Part shown: positions 8,178 through 17,348 of the stretch, in pieces
Layout: each line of letters opens with the position of its first letter
Numbering within the stretch: position 1 is the stretch's first letter
Assembly (NCBI RefSeq): GCF_963975745.1
Contig: NZ_CAXBIB010000009.1
Location: 81,479 to 145,478 of the forward strand
Reading direction: 5' to 3'
Length of the DNA stretch: 64,000 bases
DNA from: Parvibaculum sp963975745
GTDB lineage: Bacteria > Pseudomonadota > Alphaproteobacteria > Parvibaculales > Parvibaculaceae
Notes under the pieces: generated by a model
The model's input: only the letters and a program-made list of their open reading frames with translations
Told to the model about the DNA's origin: nothing
Databases searched by the model: none
Made by a program: the position numbers and the translations under genes

Positions 8178-8963
8178 TTATTTGACGTTCGTGGCGACGG
8201 ACATCATCTCGTCGGAGGCTGTGATGACCTTGGCGTTCATTTCGTAGGCGCGCTGGGCGCTGATCAGCGAGGTGATCTCGCCGACCGCGTTCACGTTCGA
8301 CGTCTCGAGGAAGCCCTGAAGCACACCGCCAAAACCGGCATTGTTGGGCGTACCGATGAGCGGCGCGCCGCTCGCCGCCGTCTCGAGGAAGAGGTTGTCG
8401 CCCTGGGGGTCGAGACCCGCTTCGTTGGCGAAGTTCGCCAGTTCGATCTGGCCGACAACCTGAGAGGCCGTCTGGCCAGGAATCATGACCTGAACCTGGC
8501 CGTCGCGGCTGATGGTGATATCGGTCGCCTCGGCCGGAATCGTGATACCGGGGGCCAATGTGTAGCCGTCGGAGGTCACCAGCTGCCCGTCGGCGCTGAT
8601 CTGGAACGATCCGGCGCGGGTATAGGCGTCTTCACCGCTGGGCAGTTCGACACGGAAATAGCCACGGCCCTGAATGGCAATGTCGAGCTTGTTTTCGGTA
8701 TTGTCCATGTTGCCCTGCGTCATCACGCGGTAGACCGAACTGGTCTTGACGCCGAGGCCGATCTGCACGCCGGCCGGGACGATGGTGCCAGCATCGGACG
8801 AATTGGTGCCGACGCGACGCAGGTTCTGGTAGAGCAGGTCCTGAAACTCCGCCCGCTGACGCTTGAAGCCGCTTGTGCTCATGTTGGCGATGTTGTTGGA
8901 GATCACCTCGACATTGAGCTGCTGGGCCATCATGCCGGTGGCGGCGATGCTGAGCGACTGCAT
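8178..8963 (-). CDS. flgG: Flagellar distal rod protein FlgG
   Basis: 261 residues. Forms the distal rod. N-terminal rod motif (LSIAATGMMAQQLNVEVISN, NIANMSTSGFKRQRAEF), central GRGYFRVELPSGEDAYTRAG and C-terminal LISAQRAYEMNAKVITASDE are all conserved. Second gene of flgF-flgG-flgA-flgH; secreted by the type III export apparatus without a Sec signal. Confidence 0.96.
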   Translation of the reverse strand: MQSLSIAATGMMAQQLNVEVISNNIANMSTSGFKRQRAEFQDLLYQNLRRVGTNSSDAGTIVPAGVQIGLGVKTSSVYRVMTQGNMDNTENKLDIAIQGRGYFRVELPSGEDAYTRAGSFQISADGQLVTSDGYTLAPGITIPAEATDITISRDGQVQVMIPGQTASQVVGQIELANFANEAGLDPQGDNLFLETAASGAPLIGTPNNAGFGGVLQGFLETSNVNAVGEITSLISAQRAYEMNAKVITASDEMMSVATNVK

Positions 8964-9004
8964 GAGACTTGTTCCTTACCCTTGTGTCATCCCGGAGTCC
9001 GGCC

Positions 9005-9736
9005 TCAGGCCGCGCTTCCGAGTTCCTGTATGGCCTTGCGGCGCATCTGATCCGATTGCTCGATAAGTTTCTGCGCGCTCGCATAGGAGCGCGAGACCTC
9101 GATCATGTTTGTCATCTCGACGATCGGCTGCACATTCGATCCCTCGAGCGCGCCCTGCACGACATGCGGTTCGTCGATCGGCTGTTCTTCCTGCAGCGTG
9201 CTCAACAACGTGCCGCCCGCGTTCTGCATGTTCTGCGGATTCTCGAAGGTCACGACGGACAACTTGCCGCGCAAGCCGAGGCTCGACGAAATGGTGCCAT
9301 CGCGCGCAATCGTTATGTCCGTTTCATCCTGAGCGAAAAGGATGGGGGCATCGGCGTCGGTCAGCACGGGATCGCCGTTTGCAGTGACGAGCTGACCGGC
9401 GTTGTCGAGCCGGAAATGGCCGTTGCGTGTGTAGTAGACGTCGGTCTCCGTCTGGACCCGAAAGAAGCCGTCGCCGGTGATTGCGACGTCGAAGGGGTTG
9501 GCCGTCATCTGCAGCGTGCCGTCGCGCAGATTGCGGTGCTGGCCGAAGTCCTGGACGAAAGTGATCTTCGAAGCCTGGCTGCCTTCCGAGGCATCCTTCA
9601 TGACGTATTGGTCGAACAGCATCGATTCCGACTTGAAGCCGGACGTATTCATGTTCGCCAGATTGTTCGCGATGGTCGACATCTCGCGCGCAACCGCCAT
9701 TTGGCGCGAAAGAGCTATGAGGAGGGCGTTTTCCAT
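9005..9736 (-). CDS. flgF: Flagellar proximal rod protein FlgF
   Basis: 243 residues. Rod protein related to FlgG: NNLANMNTSGFKSESMLFD near the N-terminus, ITGDGFFRVQTETDVYYTRN in the middle and EVSRSYASAQKLIEQSDQM at the C-terminus. First gene of the operon, ATG at 9736. No strong ribosome site is visible before the ATG. A sigma-54 promoter lies ~64 bp upstream. Confidence 0.94.
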   Translation of the reverse strand: MENALLIALSRQMAVAREMSTIANNLANMNTSGFKSESMLFDQYVMKDASEGSQASKITFVQDFGQHRNLRDGTLQMTANPFDVAITGDGFFRVQTETDVYYTRNGHFRLDNAGQLVTANGDPVLTDADAPILFAQDETDITIARDGTISSSLGLRGKLSVVTFENPQNMQNAGGTLLSTLQEEQPIDEPHVVQGALEGSNVQPIVEMTNMIEVSRSYASAQKLIEQSDQMRRKAIQELGSAA

Positions 9737-9799
9737 GGCGTGGCTGTTCGTCCGGTTCGGTTGTCGGAATGCGGTTCGATGCTTCCCGCCGACAGATGT

Positions 9800-9814
9800 G
9801 CAGGCCCTGTGCCA
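9800..9814 (-). promoter_or_regulatory. Sigma-54 promoter of the flgF operon
   Basis: Minus strand TGGCACAGGGCCTGC, the best of the three sigma-54 matches in the window. Predicted start ~9788, leader ~50 nt. The 359-bp flgF/fliL gap (9737-10095) also holds an activator-like palindrome and a lone TTAACC half-site at 9978-9983; I see no gene in it. Confidence 0.75.
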
Positions 9815-9890
9815 GAATAAAAATCGTTTAGAATCAATGGTATAGGATGTTTCTCGCCGCGATTTTCAACGCCGACGGCAGGGAATACCG

Positions 9891-9903
9891 GGCAGTTTCT
9901 GCC
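9891..9903. promoter_or_regulatory. FlbD-like site between flgF and fliL
   Basis: GGCAGTTTCTGCC is a perfect GGCAG-N3-CTGCC palindrome ~90 bp upstream of the flgF sigma-54 element and ~195 bp upstream of fliL. It is the third perfect copy of this motif in the flagellar cluster. Confidence 0.55.
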
Positions 9904-10095
9904 GCCTTGCGGTGGCGGCGGCCGGCGCGCGACGCGTTTGAAACCGGATGCCGAGGCCCGGCGGACACAACGCTTCATTAACCAAAGTGAGAGAGCATCG
10001 CGTTGTGCCGCAATGAAGCTGCGGCTCAACGGTGGAAGGGGCGCGGATCTCGCGGGCGCAGACGCCACGACATCCATGAGACAGGACAATTCAAG

Positions 10096-10602
10096 ATGGC
10101 TGCAGTCGACGCCGAAGTTGCCGAAGACGAGGATGAAGAGGTCGCCGAGGCGCCGGCACGGCGCCGCCTGGCCGGCAAGGTTCTCGTTCTTTATATCGTA
10201 CTGCCTGTGCTGGTTCTGATCGGCGCGGGAGCCGGTCTCTACATGTCAGGCATTTTCGGCGGTTCGACCGAAGAAGAGCCTGCCGAGGCGGTTGTTGCCG
10301 ATCCGGTTTTCTACGATCTGCCCGACTTTCTCGTCAATCTCAGCGGACCTCCGCCGGCGCATTATCTCAAGATGCGCGTATCGTTGCAGGTCACCGATGC
10401 CGAGGCCGTGAAGCGTCTCGAGATCGAGATGCCGCGCGTGCTTGACGGTTTTCAGACCTTTCTGCGCGATCTGCGGCCGGAAGATCTCGAAGGCTCGCAG
10501 GGCATGCTCAATCTCAAGGAAGAGCTGATGCGCCGCCTGACGCTTGCAACGCAGCAACCGCTGGTGACGGACATTCTTTTCCGGGAAATCATCGTTCAGT
10601 AA
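10096..10602 (+). CDS. fliL: Flagellar basal-body-associated protein FliL
   Basis: 168 residues. Inner-membrane protein around the stator and switch. The acidic cytoplasmic N-terminus is followed by one membrane span (LVLYIVLPVLVLIGAGAGLY, ~34-55) and a periplasmic domain (YYDLP-like FYDLPDFLVNLSG, LKMRVSLQV, ILFREIIVQ end). The ATG at 10096 follows AGGACA; the longer upstream reading frame is not needed. First of fliL-fliM-DUF6468-motE-like. Confidence 0.92.
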   Translation: MAAVDAEVAEDEDEEVAEAPARRRLAGKVLVLYIVLPVLVLIGAGAGLYMSGIFGGSTEEEPAEAVVADPVFYDLPDFLVNLSGPPPAHYLKMRVSLQVTDAEAVKRLEIEMPRVLDGFQTFLRDLRPEDLEGSQGMLNLKEELMRRLTLATQQPLVTDILFREIIVQ

Positions 10603-10621
10603 AGGGTTCGGGGACCGATTC

Positions 10622-11719
10622 ATGGCCACCACAGACGTCAACGACGAAGCCGATGCCATGACCGCCGCCGCGCAAGCTGCGGCGAAAGCACCGGAGCGTG
10701 TGCTCAACCAGGATGAAATCGACAGTCTGCTCGGCTTCGAGGTCGAAGAGGGTCAGGCTCCCGATCGTCACGGCATCGATGCCATCGTCAATTCGGCGCT
10801 GGTATCCTATGAACGCCTGCCGATGCTCGAAATCGTGTTCGACCGGTTGGTCCGGTTGATGACGGTTTCGCTCAGAAACTTCACATCGGACAACGTCGAG
10901 GTATCGCTCGACAATGTGTCGTCCATCCGTTTCGGCGATTACCTCAATTCGATTCCGCTGCCGGCCATCCTGGCCGTCTTCCGCGCAAAGCAGTGGGACA
11001 ATTACGGCATGTTCACGGTCGATTCGAACCTCATCTATTCGATCGTCGACGTTTTGCTCGGCGGGCGCCGCGGTACTGCCGCCATGCGCATCGAGGGCAG
11101 GCCCTACACGACCATCGAACTCAACCTCGTACAGCGCATGATCGAAGTCGTTCTGCAGGATGTGCAGGCGGCGTTCGAGCCGCTGTCGCCGGTCACGCTC
11201 GAACTGGATCGCATGGAGACAAATCCGCGCTTTGCCGCGATAGCGCGTCCTGCGAATGCCGCCATTCTCGTCAAGTTGCGTGTCGATATGGAGGATCGCG
11301 GCGGGCGTATCGAGTTGATGCTTCCCTATGCGACGCTTGAGCCGATCCGCGAACTGCTTCTTCAGATGTTCATGGGCGAGAAGTTCGGCCGCGATTCGAT
11401 CTGGGAGGAGCATCTCGCCACCGAATTGTGGTCCACGCGCGTACCGCTTGAGGCCGTTCTCGATCAGCAGCAACTTGCATTGCGTGACGTCATGGATTTC
11501 CAGGTCGGACAGACGCTGATGTTCAACAACACGCCTGACGGCATGATCGACATGCGCTGCGGCGACGTGCATATAGCCAAGGGACGGATGGGGCGGGTCG
11601 GCAATCACGTTGCCGTGCGCGTCGAACAGGCCATGCGCAAACACAAGCGCGTAGCCGAGCCGGAGCCGGAATCCACACCGAAGGCGATCGAGAACCGAAT
11701 GACGGGAGCTTTCAAATGA
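10622..11719 (+). CDS. fliM: Flagellar motor switch protein FliM
   Basis: 365 residues. C-ring switch protein binding CheY-P. The conserved N-terminal segment NQDEIDSLLGF is the CheY-binding peptide. The middle CheC-like domain (YERLPMLEIVFDRLVRLMTV, DYLNSIPLPAILAVFRAKQW) and the C-terminal SpoA domain (LQLALRDVMDFQVGQ-like stretch) follow. The stop overlaps the start of the next gene (ATGA). Confidence 0.96.
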   Translation: MATTDVNDEADAMTAAAQAAAKAPERVLNQDEIDSLLGFEVEEGQAPDRHGIDAIVNSALVSYERLPMLEIVFDRLVRLMTVSLRNFTSDNVEVSLDNVSSIRFGDYLNSIPLPAILAVFRAKQWDNYGMFTVDSNLIYSIVDVLLGGRRGTAAMRIEGRPYTTIELNLVQRMIEVVLQDVQAAFEPLSPVTLELDRMETNPRFAAIARPANAAILVKLRVDMEDRGGRIELMLPYATLEPIRELLLQMFMGEKFGRDSIWEEHLATELWSTRVPLEAVLDQQQLALRDVMDFQVGQTLMFNNTPDGMIDMRCGDVHIAKGRMGRVGNHVAVRVEQAMRKHKRVAEPEPESTPKAIENRMTGAFK

Positions 11720-12189
11720 CCGGTTTTGCGGGCCTGCCATTCGGCGTTCTTCTCGAGGGCGTCGTCTGCCTGTTTCTGATCGCGACAATCATCTATTGCG
11801 CCATGCTGGACCGTCGCTTGCGGGCCATGCGATCCGGTCAGGACGGGTTGCGCGATCTTGTTCGCGATCTCAATGCAGCAACCTCGCAAGCGGTTTCCGC
11901 CATCGAGAATCTCAAACAGGCCAGTGCTGCCACGGGTGAAGAACTTGGCGAGCGTGTGCGGCGTGCCCGCGCGCTGGCGGACGAACTGGCACTTATGCTC
12001 GAGGCAGGTGACCGCATTGCCGACCGGCTTGACCGGAACGACAAGCCGCCTGTTGTCAGGCCGGTTGCCGCCCGAGCAGCTGCCCAGCCGGCTGCCGGTC
12101 CGCGCCAGGCTTCCGCAATTGCGTCCCGCGACCCCAATCCCGCGCACGCAACGCATCCGCTTCTGGATGCGTTGAAGCGCGCACGCTGA
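11716..12189 (+). CDS. Membrane-anchored DUF6468-type protein of the fliM operon
   Basis: 157 residues with one N-terminal membrane span (VLLEGVVCLFLIATIIYCAM, ~10-30). A helical segment ~32-95 looks coiled-coil (DLNAATSQAVSAIENLKQAS, RARALADELALMLEAGDRIA), followed by an Ala/Pro-rich linker and a short C-terminal helix (LLDALKRAR). I recall this as DUF6468. Its ATG overlaps the fliM stop, so it is translationally coupled to the switch protein, and it precedes a MotE-like gene. A role in motor or stator assembly is inferred from position only. Confidence 0.7.
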   Translation: MTGFAGLPFGVLLEGVVCLFLIATIIYCAMLDRRLRAMRSGQDGLRDLVRDLNAATSQAVSAIENLKQASAATGEELGERVRRARALADELALMLEAGDRIADRLDRNDKPPVVRPVAARAAAQPAAGPRQASAIASRDPNPAHATHPLLDALKRAR

Positions 12190-12202
12190 GGCCACCAAAC
12201 CC

Positions 12203-12943
12203 ATGCTGGATCGTCTCCGACTGCTGCCGACCGTCATTCTCTGTGCCTCGTTGCTTCTGGGCCTGAAGCTTGCCGATATGGCGACCGGAGGGCCGGGCGC
12301 GCGCTCCTTTGCGGGCATTGCGGTTGCGCGGGCCGAGGCGCCTGCGGCCGATCCGGCGGCGTCGACCGACTCCGGGGAACCGGTATCAGCCGGGCTGGAT
12401 GAACCGACAAGCGAGGCGGCGGCTGCCGGGGCAGAAAATCCTGCAAACTCTGTCGATCCGCGTCTCAGCAAGGCCGAAATGTCCGTTCTCGAAAGCCTGG
12501 CGGTCCGGCGCGAAGAACTGAAAAAACGCGCAGAAGCACTGGACATGCGCGAGCAGGTTCTGGCGGCGGCCGAAAAGCGCGTCGAGGAGCGGATTGCCGA
12601 GCTCAAGGCGCTGGACGAAAGGATCAATGGCCGTATTTCCGAGATCGACGCGGCCCATGAAGAGAAGATGATGAGCCTGGTTTCGATGTATGAAGGCATG
12701 AAGCCGAAGGATGCCGCCCGGATCTTCGAACGGCTCGATATGGGTGTCCTGCTCGACGTCGTCAAACGAATGCAGCCGCGCCGGATGTCGGCGGTACTTG
12801 CCGCGATGGACCCGGTGGTTGCCCAGGACCTTACTGTGGAACTGGCGACCGGCGACCGCCTGACCGAAACGCCTCCGCTCATGGATCAGCGTGAGCCGGC
12901 CGCGCCGGAAGCGGCCCTTTCCGTGGACAAAAACGCCAGCTAA
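12203..12943 (+). CDS. MotE-like protein (MgtE N-domain fold)
   Basis: 246 residues. N-terminal signal or anchor (LLPTVILCASLLLGLKLADM), then a ~90-residue Ala/Pro/acid-rich segment. A coiled coil (~105-155, VRREELKKRAEALDMREQVL) and an MgtE-N-like helical domain (SMYEGMKPKDAARIFERLDM, RMQPRRMSAVLAAMDPV) follow. In rhizobia MotE is the periplasmic chaperone of MotC. Its place behind fliM supports a motor role; the exact partner is unknown. Confidence 0.75.
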   Translation: MLDRLRLLPTVILCASLLLGLKLADMATGGPGARSFAGIAVARAEAPAADPAASTDSGEPVSAGLDEPTSEAAAAGAENPANSVDPRLSKAEMSVLESLAVRREELKKRAEALDMREQVLAAAEKRVEERIAELKALDERINGRISEIDAAHEEKMMSLVSMYEGMKPKDAARIFERLDMGVLLDVVKRMQPRRMSAVLAAMDPVVAQDLTVELATGDRLTETPPLMDQREPAAPEAALSVDKNAS

Positions 12944-12964
12944 TCCGCGAAAAATCGTGGCTCC

Positions 12965-12979
12965 TTAAGCACCACTTAA
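12965..12979 (+). promoter_or_regulatory. Perfect CtrA box before the large TPR gene
   Basis: TTAAGCACCACTTAA is an exact TTAA-N7-TTAA site, 80 bp upstream of the GTG at 13059, with TTAACC on the distal half as in strong Caulobacter sites. Confidence 0.7.
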
Positions 12980-13058
12980 CCGACCGGACCGTAGACTGCC
13001 CGCATGCCGGCAGAACGCCGGGGGATATTGGCAGAAGCTGCAGGAGCGCGCGCCGGGT

Positions 13059-16000
13059 GTGAGCGAAATCCATCGACATATGACGGTCGACAAAAGGCAT
13101 CGCAATCCGGCGTGGCATTGCGGGTTTGCCCGCACGATCGCGTTCGCTTTGCTTCTGGTTCTCGCGCCGCTCGGTGCGTCGGCACAGGTTGCGCCTGAAC
13201 GCCTCGATCTGATCGAGAAGGACGGCTATGGGCGCATGGTCATTGCGTTTCCGCAGTCCATGCCGAAGCATCGCGTCGAAGTGAATGCCGGCGTTCTCGT
13301 GCTTGCCTTTGACAGACCGATCACCATCAATCTCGACGCATTTGTGCACCAGTTGCCGCGCTACATCGCGACGGCTCGCCAGGACGATGATGGCAAGACG
13401 CTGCGCTTCGCGCTGAAGGCCGATTTCCGGGCCGACAGCAAACAGGCCGAAAACGCGCTCTATGTCGATCTGCTGCCGCCGCAATGGACAGGTGCTGCGC
13501 CCCCCCTGCCGGCCGATGTGGTTGCCCGCGTTGCGGCTGCCGCGGAAGCGAGGAAGAAGGCCGAGGAAGCTGCGACCGTTGCCAAGGCGCAGGGAATCGT
13601 CGAGCCGGACGTGCCGCTGCCCAATCTTGCCGTTCGGGTCGGTCGCCACGAGGGCATCACGCGGCTCGTTTTCGACTGGAACCAGCCCGTTCTCTATTCA
13701 TTGGTGCAAAGGCAGGGGCTGGCGACCATTACCTTCGATCGGACGGCGCGGGTCGATCTGGCGCCATTGCGCGTCGATCCGCCGCCTTATCTGAGCCATG
13801 CGACCGCTATCGAGCATGATGGCCGGCTTGCGGTGGTTCTGACCCTGAAGCCTGGAGTCGTCATCAACGATTTCCGTGAAGACATGACGGTCGTTCTCGA
13901 TCTCAAACCCGGTCATGCGCGTGACAGCGTGCCAGACGCCGTGGCGACGGCGCCGAAGGACATTCGGCCGAATGCCGCGCGGATCGAGCCGGCGGATGAT
14001 GATGTCGTGCCGGACGAAGCGAGCGTCGTTTCGGCCGTCGAGGTCGAGGACGAAGAAAATTCCGCAGTTTCCGCCGGGAAAGAAAATGCTGTCGCTTCCG
14101 GAGGCGAAGAAAATGCTGTTGCATCTGCAACCGTATCGCCGTCCGTCGCCGTGGGGCCGATGCCGCTCGGCACGCGGCCGGTTGGCAAGGCGATTGCCAG
14201 GCTGCATCCGGGACGCAGCGGATCCGATATTGTCATTTCATGGCCCGAACCCGTCGGTGCGGCAGTATTCGAGCGGGCGGACCGTTTGTGGATGGTCTTC
14301 GACCAGCCCCTGCCGATCGAAATCGAAGCGCTTGTGCCTGACGACAAGGAGGGATGGCCGGCTTCGTTCGGAACGCCCGAAGTGGTCCGCTTCGACGGCG
14401 GTGTCGCGCTGTTACTGCCGTTGCTTGAGCGTGTGCTTGTCAGTGTTATGGAAGAGGGGGCCGATTGGCGGATTTCCGCGGGAGAGGTCCTTCAGACAAC
14501 CGGGCGTCCCATCGCCGTTTCGCGTAACTGGCAGGAGGACGGGCGTGGCAGTGTGACGTTCGACCTGAAGGCCGCGCGCAAGGTGCTCAAATTCGAGGAC
14601 CGGCTGGTGGGGGACAGGCTGATCGTCGCGACGGCGCTTGGACCGTCGCAGGCCGTGCAGACCTCACACAGTTTCGTCGAGTTCCAGGCACTTCAAACCG
14701 CGCAAGGCATTGCGATTGTGCCCATGGCCGACGATTTGAACGTCGCGGCGGCGCCCGACAATGTGGTCGTATCACGCAAGGCCGGTCTGATGCTGTCGGG
14801 GGGTACCGCCGACATGATGTCTGGTGGCGTGCTGGCGACCACCACGACATTCCCGGCGGTCATGGACTTTGCCGGATGGCGCGAGGCGCCCGGCGCCACC
14901 TTTACGGAGAGGCGTCAGTACCACCTGGACCGCCTGGCCATGGCGTCAACTTCCGACATCGGCGTCTTCCGCTTCGACTATGCCAAATTTCTGCTGGGCT
15001 ACGGGCTTGCACCCGAAGCACTGTCGGCACTTACCGCCGTGGCAGCTGAAGATTCCTCGCTCGGAAAGGACGCGATATTCCGAGGCGTCAAGGGGGTATC
15101 AGAGGCGATGAGCGGCCGTTATATCGACGCAATTCGCAGCCTCAGCGGCAACGGGCTCGACAATATTCCACATGCGGCAGCCTGGCGCGGCCTCGCGCGG
15201 GCGCAGCTCGGTCACTGGGATGCCGCACGCACCCAGTTTGCATTGGCCGGCGCCATCATGGATTCCTTCGACGACGACTGGCGGACGATATTCCGTGCCA
15301 GAGCAGCGGAGGCCGCGCTGGATGGCGGCGACATCAAAGGTGCACAGCAACATGCGGCACATTTCCCCGAGAATCCGCAAGATCGCCGATCCCGGGCCGA
15401 GATTCTGCTGATCGACGCCCTGATTGCCGACCGGATCGGCCGCCATGACGAGGCCCTCATTCGCTACGACCGTGCGATCGAGGATGGATATCCGCCCATT
15501 GCCGCCCGCGCCCGTTTCGGCAAGGCGATGCTGCTCCACCTGACTGGCGGGCTCGACAACGAAGCGCTGACGGAGGAACTTGAAAGTCTGCGTTACGCAT
15601 GGCGCGGCGATGCGCTGGAACTCGAGGTTCTGAGCCAACTGGCAACGCTTCATCTCGATGCGGGGCAGATTGTCGAAGCGCTGAACATCATGCGCATTGC
15701 GACGGCAAACTATCCCGACAGCGACCATGCGCATCGCATGAACATGCAGATGTCCGATCTGTTTGCCGATTTCTTTCTTGGTGAAGAGGCAAGCCGTCTT
15801 TCGCCCCTGCAGGCACTTGCCTTTTTCGAGAGCTTCAAGGACCTGACGCCGATCGGCCAAAGGGGCGATGAAATGATCCGTCATCTGGCAGAGCGTCTGG
15901 TCGAGGCCGATCTGCTGCCGCAGGCGGCACAATTGCTTGACTACCAGGTTGCCAACCGCCTGCATGGCGGCGTCGCCAAGGCGCAGGTTGCCGCGCGGCT

Positions 16001-16556
16001 GGCCACTATTCTTCTGCTCGACGACAAGCCTGAAAATGCGCTGGCGGCACTGCGGGCCACGCGACAGAACCTGCTGCCCGAGGCGCTTGCCGAGCGTCGT
16101 CTGTTGATCGAGGCGCGGGCGCTCGCCGAAACCAAGCAGTATGACTATGCGCTGGATCTGATCGAGGGACGATCCGATGCTTCGTCTCGCGCCTTGCGCG
16201 CGGACGTTCTTTGGAATGCGGGACGGTGGGAAGAAACAGGCGCGGCCTTCGAAGCGCTGCTCGGCGAGAGCTGGAAACCCGACGAGCCGCTCGCCGACGA
16301 GGTTCGCCTGCAGGTCATGCGCGCCGCTGTTGCCTATTCGCTTGCCGGCGACGAGGATGGCCTGTCGCGGATGCGAACCAAGTTCGGCGCCGCCATGGGC
16401 CGCAGTCCGGATGCCGGCGCCTTTGCGGTCGTTTCCGATCCCATTGCCGAGCAGGGCGTCGCCTTCCGCGAACTTGCCAGCCGCATCGCCTCGATCGACA
16501 CGATGGAACGGTTCGTGGCCTCGCTGAAAGACGATACGCCGCCGGCAATCAACTGA
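13059..16556 (+). CDS. Large exported TPR protein in the flagellar cluster, function unknown
   Basis: 1165 residues from a GTG preceded by GGAG; an ATG at 13080 is the alternative. A hydrophobic signal lies at ~25-43 (TIAFALLLVLAPLGASA), so the rest is periplasmic. Residues ~45-290 and ~380-560 are beta-rich, with AMIN-like repeats (LVFDWNQPVLYSLVQRQG, IVISWPEPVGAAVFERADR). Between them is an acidic linker with a small internal repeat (ENAVAS twice, ~340-360). Residues ~620-1080 are helical TPR-like repeats. I do not recognise a named family. A CtrA box upstream and the neighbours fliM/motE and fliP/fliO suggest a motility or polar-development role. Confidence 0.8.
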   Translation: MSEIHRHMTVDKRHRNPAWHCGFARTIAFALLLVLAPLGASAQVAPERLDLIEKDGYGRMVIAFPQSMPKHRVEVNAGVLVLAFDRPITINLDAFVHQLPRYIATARQDDDGKTLRFALKADFRADSKQAENALYVDLLPPQWTGAAPPLPADVVARVAAAAEARKKAEEAATVAKAQGIVEPDVPLPNLAVRVGRHEGITRLVFDWNQPVLYSLVQRQGLATITFDRTARVDLAPLRVDPPPYLSHATAIEHDGRLAVVLTLKPGVVINDFREDMTVVLDLKPGHARDSVPDAVATAPKDIRPNAARIEPADDDVVPDEASVVSAVEVEDEENSAVSAGKENAVASGGEENAVASATVSPSVAVGPMPLGTRPVGKAIARLHPGRSGSDIVISWPEPVGAAVFERADRLWMVFDQPLPIEIEALVPDDKEGWPASFGTPEVVRFDGGVALLLPLLERVLVSVMEEGADWRISAGEVLQTTGRPIAVSRNWQEDGRGSVTFDLKAARKVLKFEDRLVGDRLIVATALGPSQAVQTSHSFVEFQALQTAQGIAIVPMADDLNVAAAPDNVVVSRKAGLMLSGGTADMMSGGVLATTTTFPAVMDFAGWREAPGATFTERRQYHLDRLAMASTSDIGVFRFDYAKFLLGYGLAPEALSALTAVAAEDSSLGKDAIFRGVKGVSEAMSGRYIDAIRSLSGNGLDNIPHAAAWRGLARAQLGHWDAARTQFALAGAIMDSFDDDWRTIFRARAAEAALDGGDIKGAQQHAAHFPENPQDRRSRAEILLIDALIADRIGRHDEALIRYDRAIEDGYPPIAARARFGKAMLLHLTGGLDNEALTEELESLRYAWRGDALELEVLSQLATLHLDAGQIVEALNIMRIATANYPDSDHAHRMNMQMSDLFADFFLGEEASRLSPLQALAFFESFKDLTPIGQRGDEMIRHLAERLVEADLLPQAAQLLDYQVANRLHGGVAKAQVAARLATILLLDDKPENALAALRATRQNLLPEALAERRLLIEARALAETKQYDYALDLIEGRSDASSRALRADVLWNAGRWEETGAAFEALLGESWKPDEPLADEVRLQVMRAAVAYSLAGDEDGLSRMRTKFGAAMGRSPDAGAFAVVSDPIAEQGVAFRELASRIASIDTMERFVASLKDDTPPAIN

Positions 16557-16583
16557 GGATGCGTTGGCCGGCCGGCGATGGCG

Positions 16584-17348
16584 TCAGGTTCCGAAGCTCT
16601 GAACCAGGCTGCCCGCGATCAACGACCATCCATCGACAAGCACGAAGAAGATCAGCTTGAAGGGCAGCGAAATGATGATCGGTGGCAGCATCATCATGCC
16701 CATCGACATCAGAACCGACGCGACCACCATGTCGATAATGATGAAGGGCAGGAAGACCAGGAAGCCGATTTCGAAGGCGCGGCGCAATTCGCTGATCATG
16801 AAGGCGGGCACCAGAACCTGTAGGCCGATATCTGTGGCCTCCTCCGGTTCGTCGATGTTCGACAGATCGACAAACAGTTTCAGGTCCTGCTTGCGCACCT
16901 GCGAGAGCATGAAGGTCTTGAAGGGCTCGCTCGACTTCTCGAAGGCCTCGCCCATTTCCATTTCCTGGTTCATCAGGGGCAGGATGCCGGCGTCATAGGC
17001 CTTGGTGAAGGTCGGTGTCATCACGAATGCCGTCAGGAACAGTGCCAGGCTCACCAGTACCGCGTTCGGCGGCGACTGCTGCATGCCCAAGGCCGTTCGC
17101 AGCAGCGACAGCACCACGATGATACGCACGAAGGACGTCACCATGATCAGGATCGACGGCGCAAGGCTCAGGATCGTGACCAGGGCGACAATCTGCACCA
17201 CGTGATCGGTCAGGCCGAGGCCGTCGGACAGGTTGAGGCTGATGCTGTTGGCAAGAGCCGGATCGGCAAGGCCGAATGTCAGCAGGGCGACGGCAAGTCC
17301 GGTCGCGCGGCGTCTCCAGCGTGCCGAGATGTCGGGAATACGGATCAC
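16584..17348 (-). CDS. fliP: Flagellar export gate protein FliP
   Basis: 254 residues. Core of the type III export gate with FliQ and FliR. Signal peptide (LAVALLTFGLADPALA) and four membrane spans; signatures SFVRIIVVLSLLRTALGMQQ, PPNAVLVSLALFLTAFVM and MGMMMLPPIIISLPFKLIFF. The GTG at 17348 overlaps the fliO stop (GCGTGATC) and has AAGGAG 8 nt upstream. The long upstream extension in the same frame overlaps fliO and is not coding. Convergent with the large TPR gene. Confidence 0.95.
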   Translation of the reverse strand: MIRIPDISARWRRRATGLAVALLTFGLADPALANSISLNLSDGLGLTDHVVQIVALVTILSLAPSILIMVTSFVRIIVVLSLLRTALGMQQSPPNAVLVSLALFLTAFVMTPTFTKAYDAGILPLMNQEMEMGEAFEKSSEPFKTFMLSQVRKQDLKLFVDLSNIDEPEEATDIGLQVLVPAFMISELRRAFEIGFLVFLPFIIIDMVVASVLMSMGMMMLPPIIISLPFKLIFFVLVDGWSLIAGSLVQSFGT

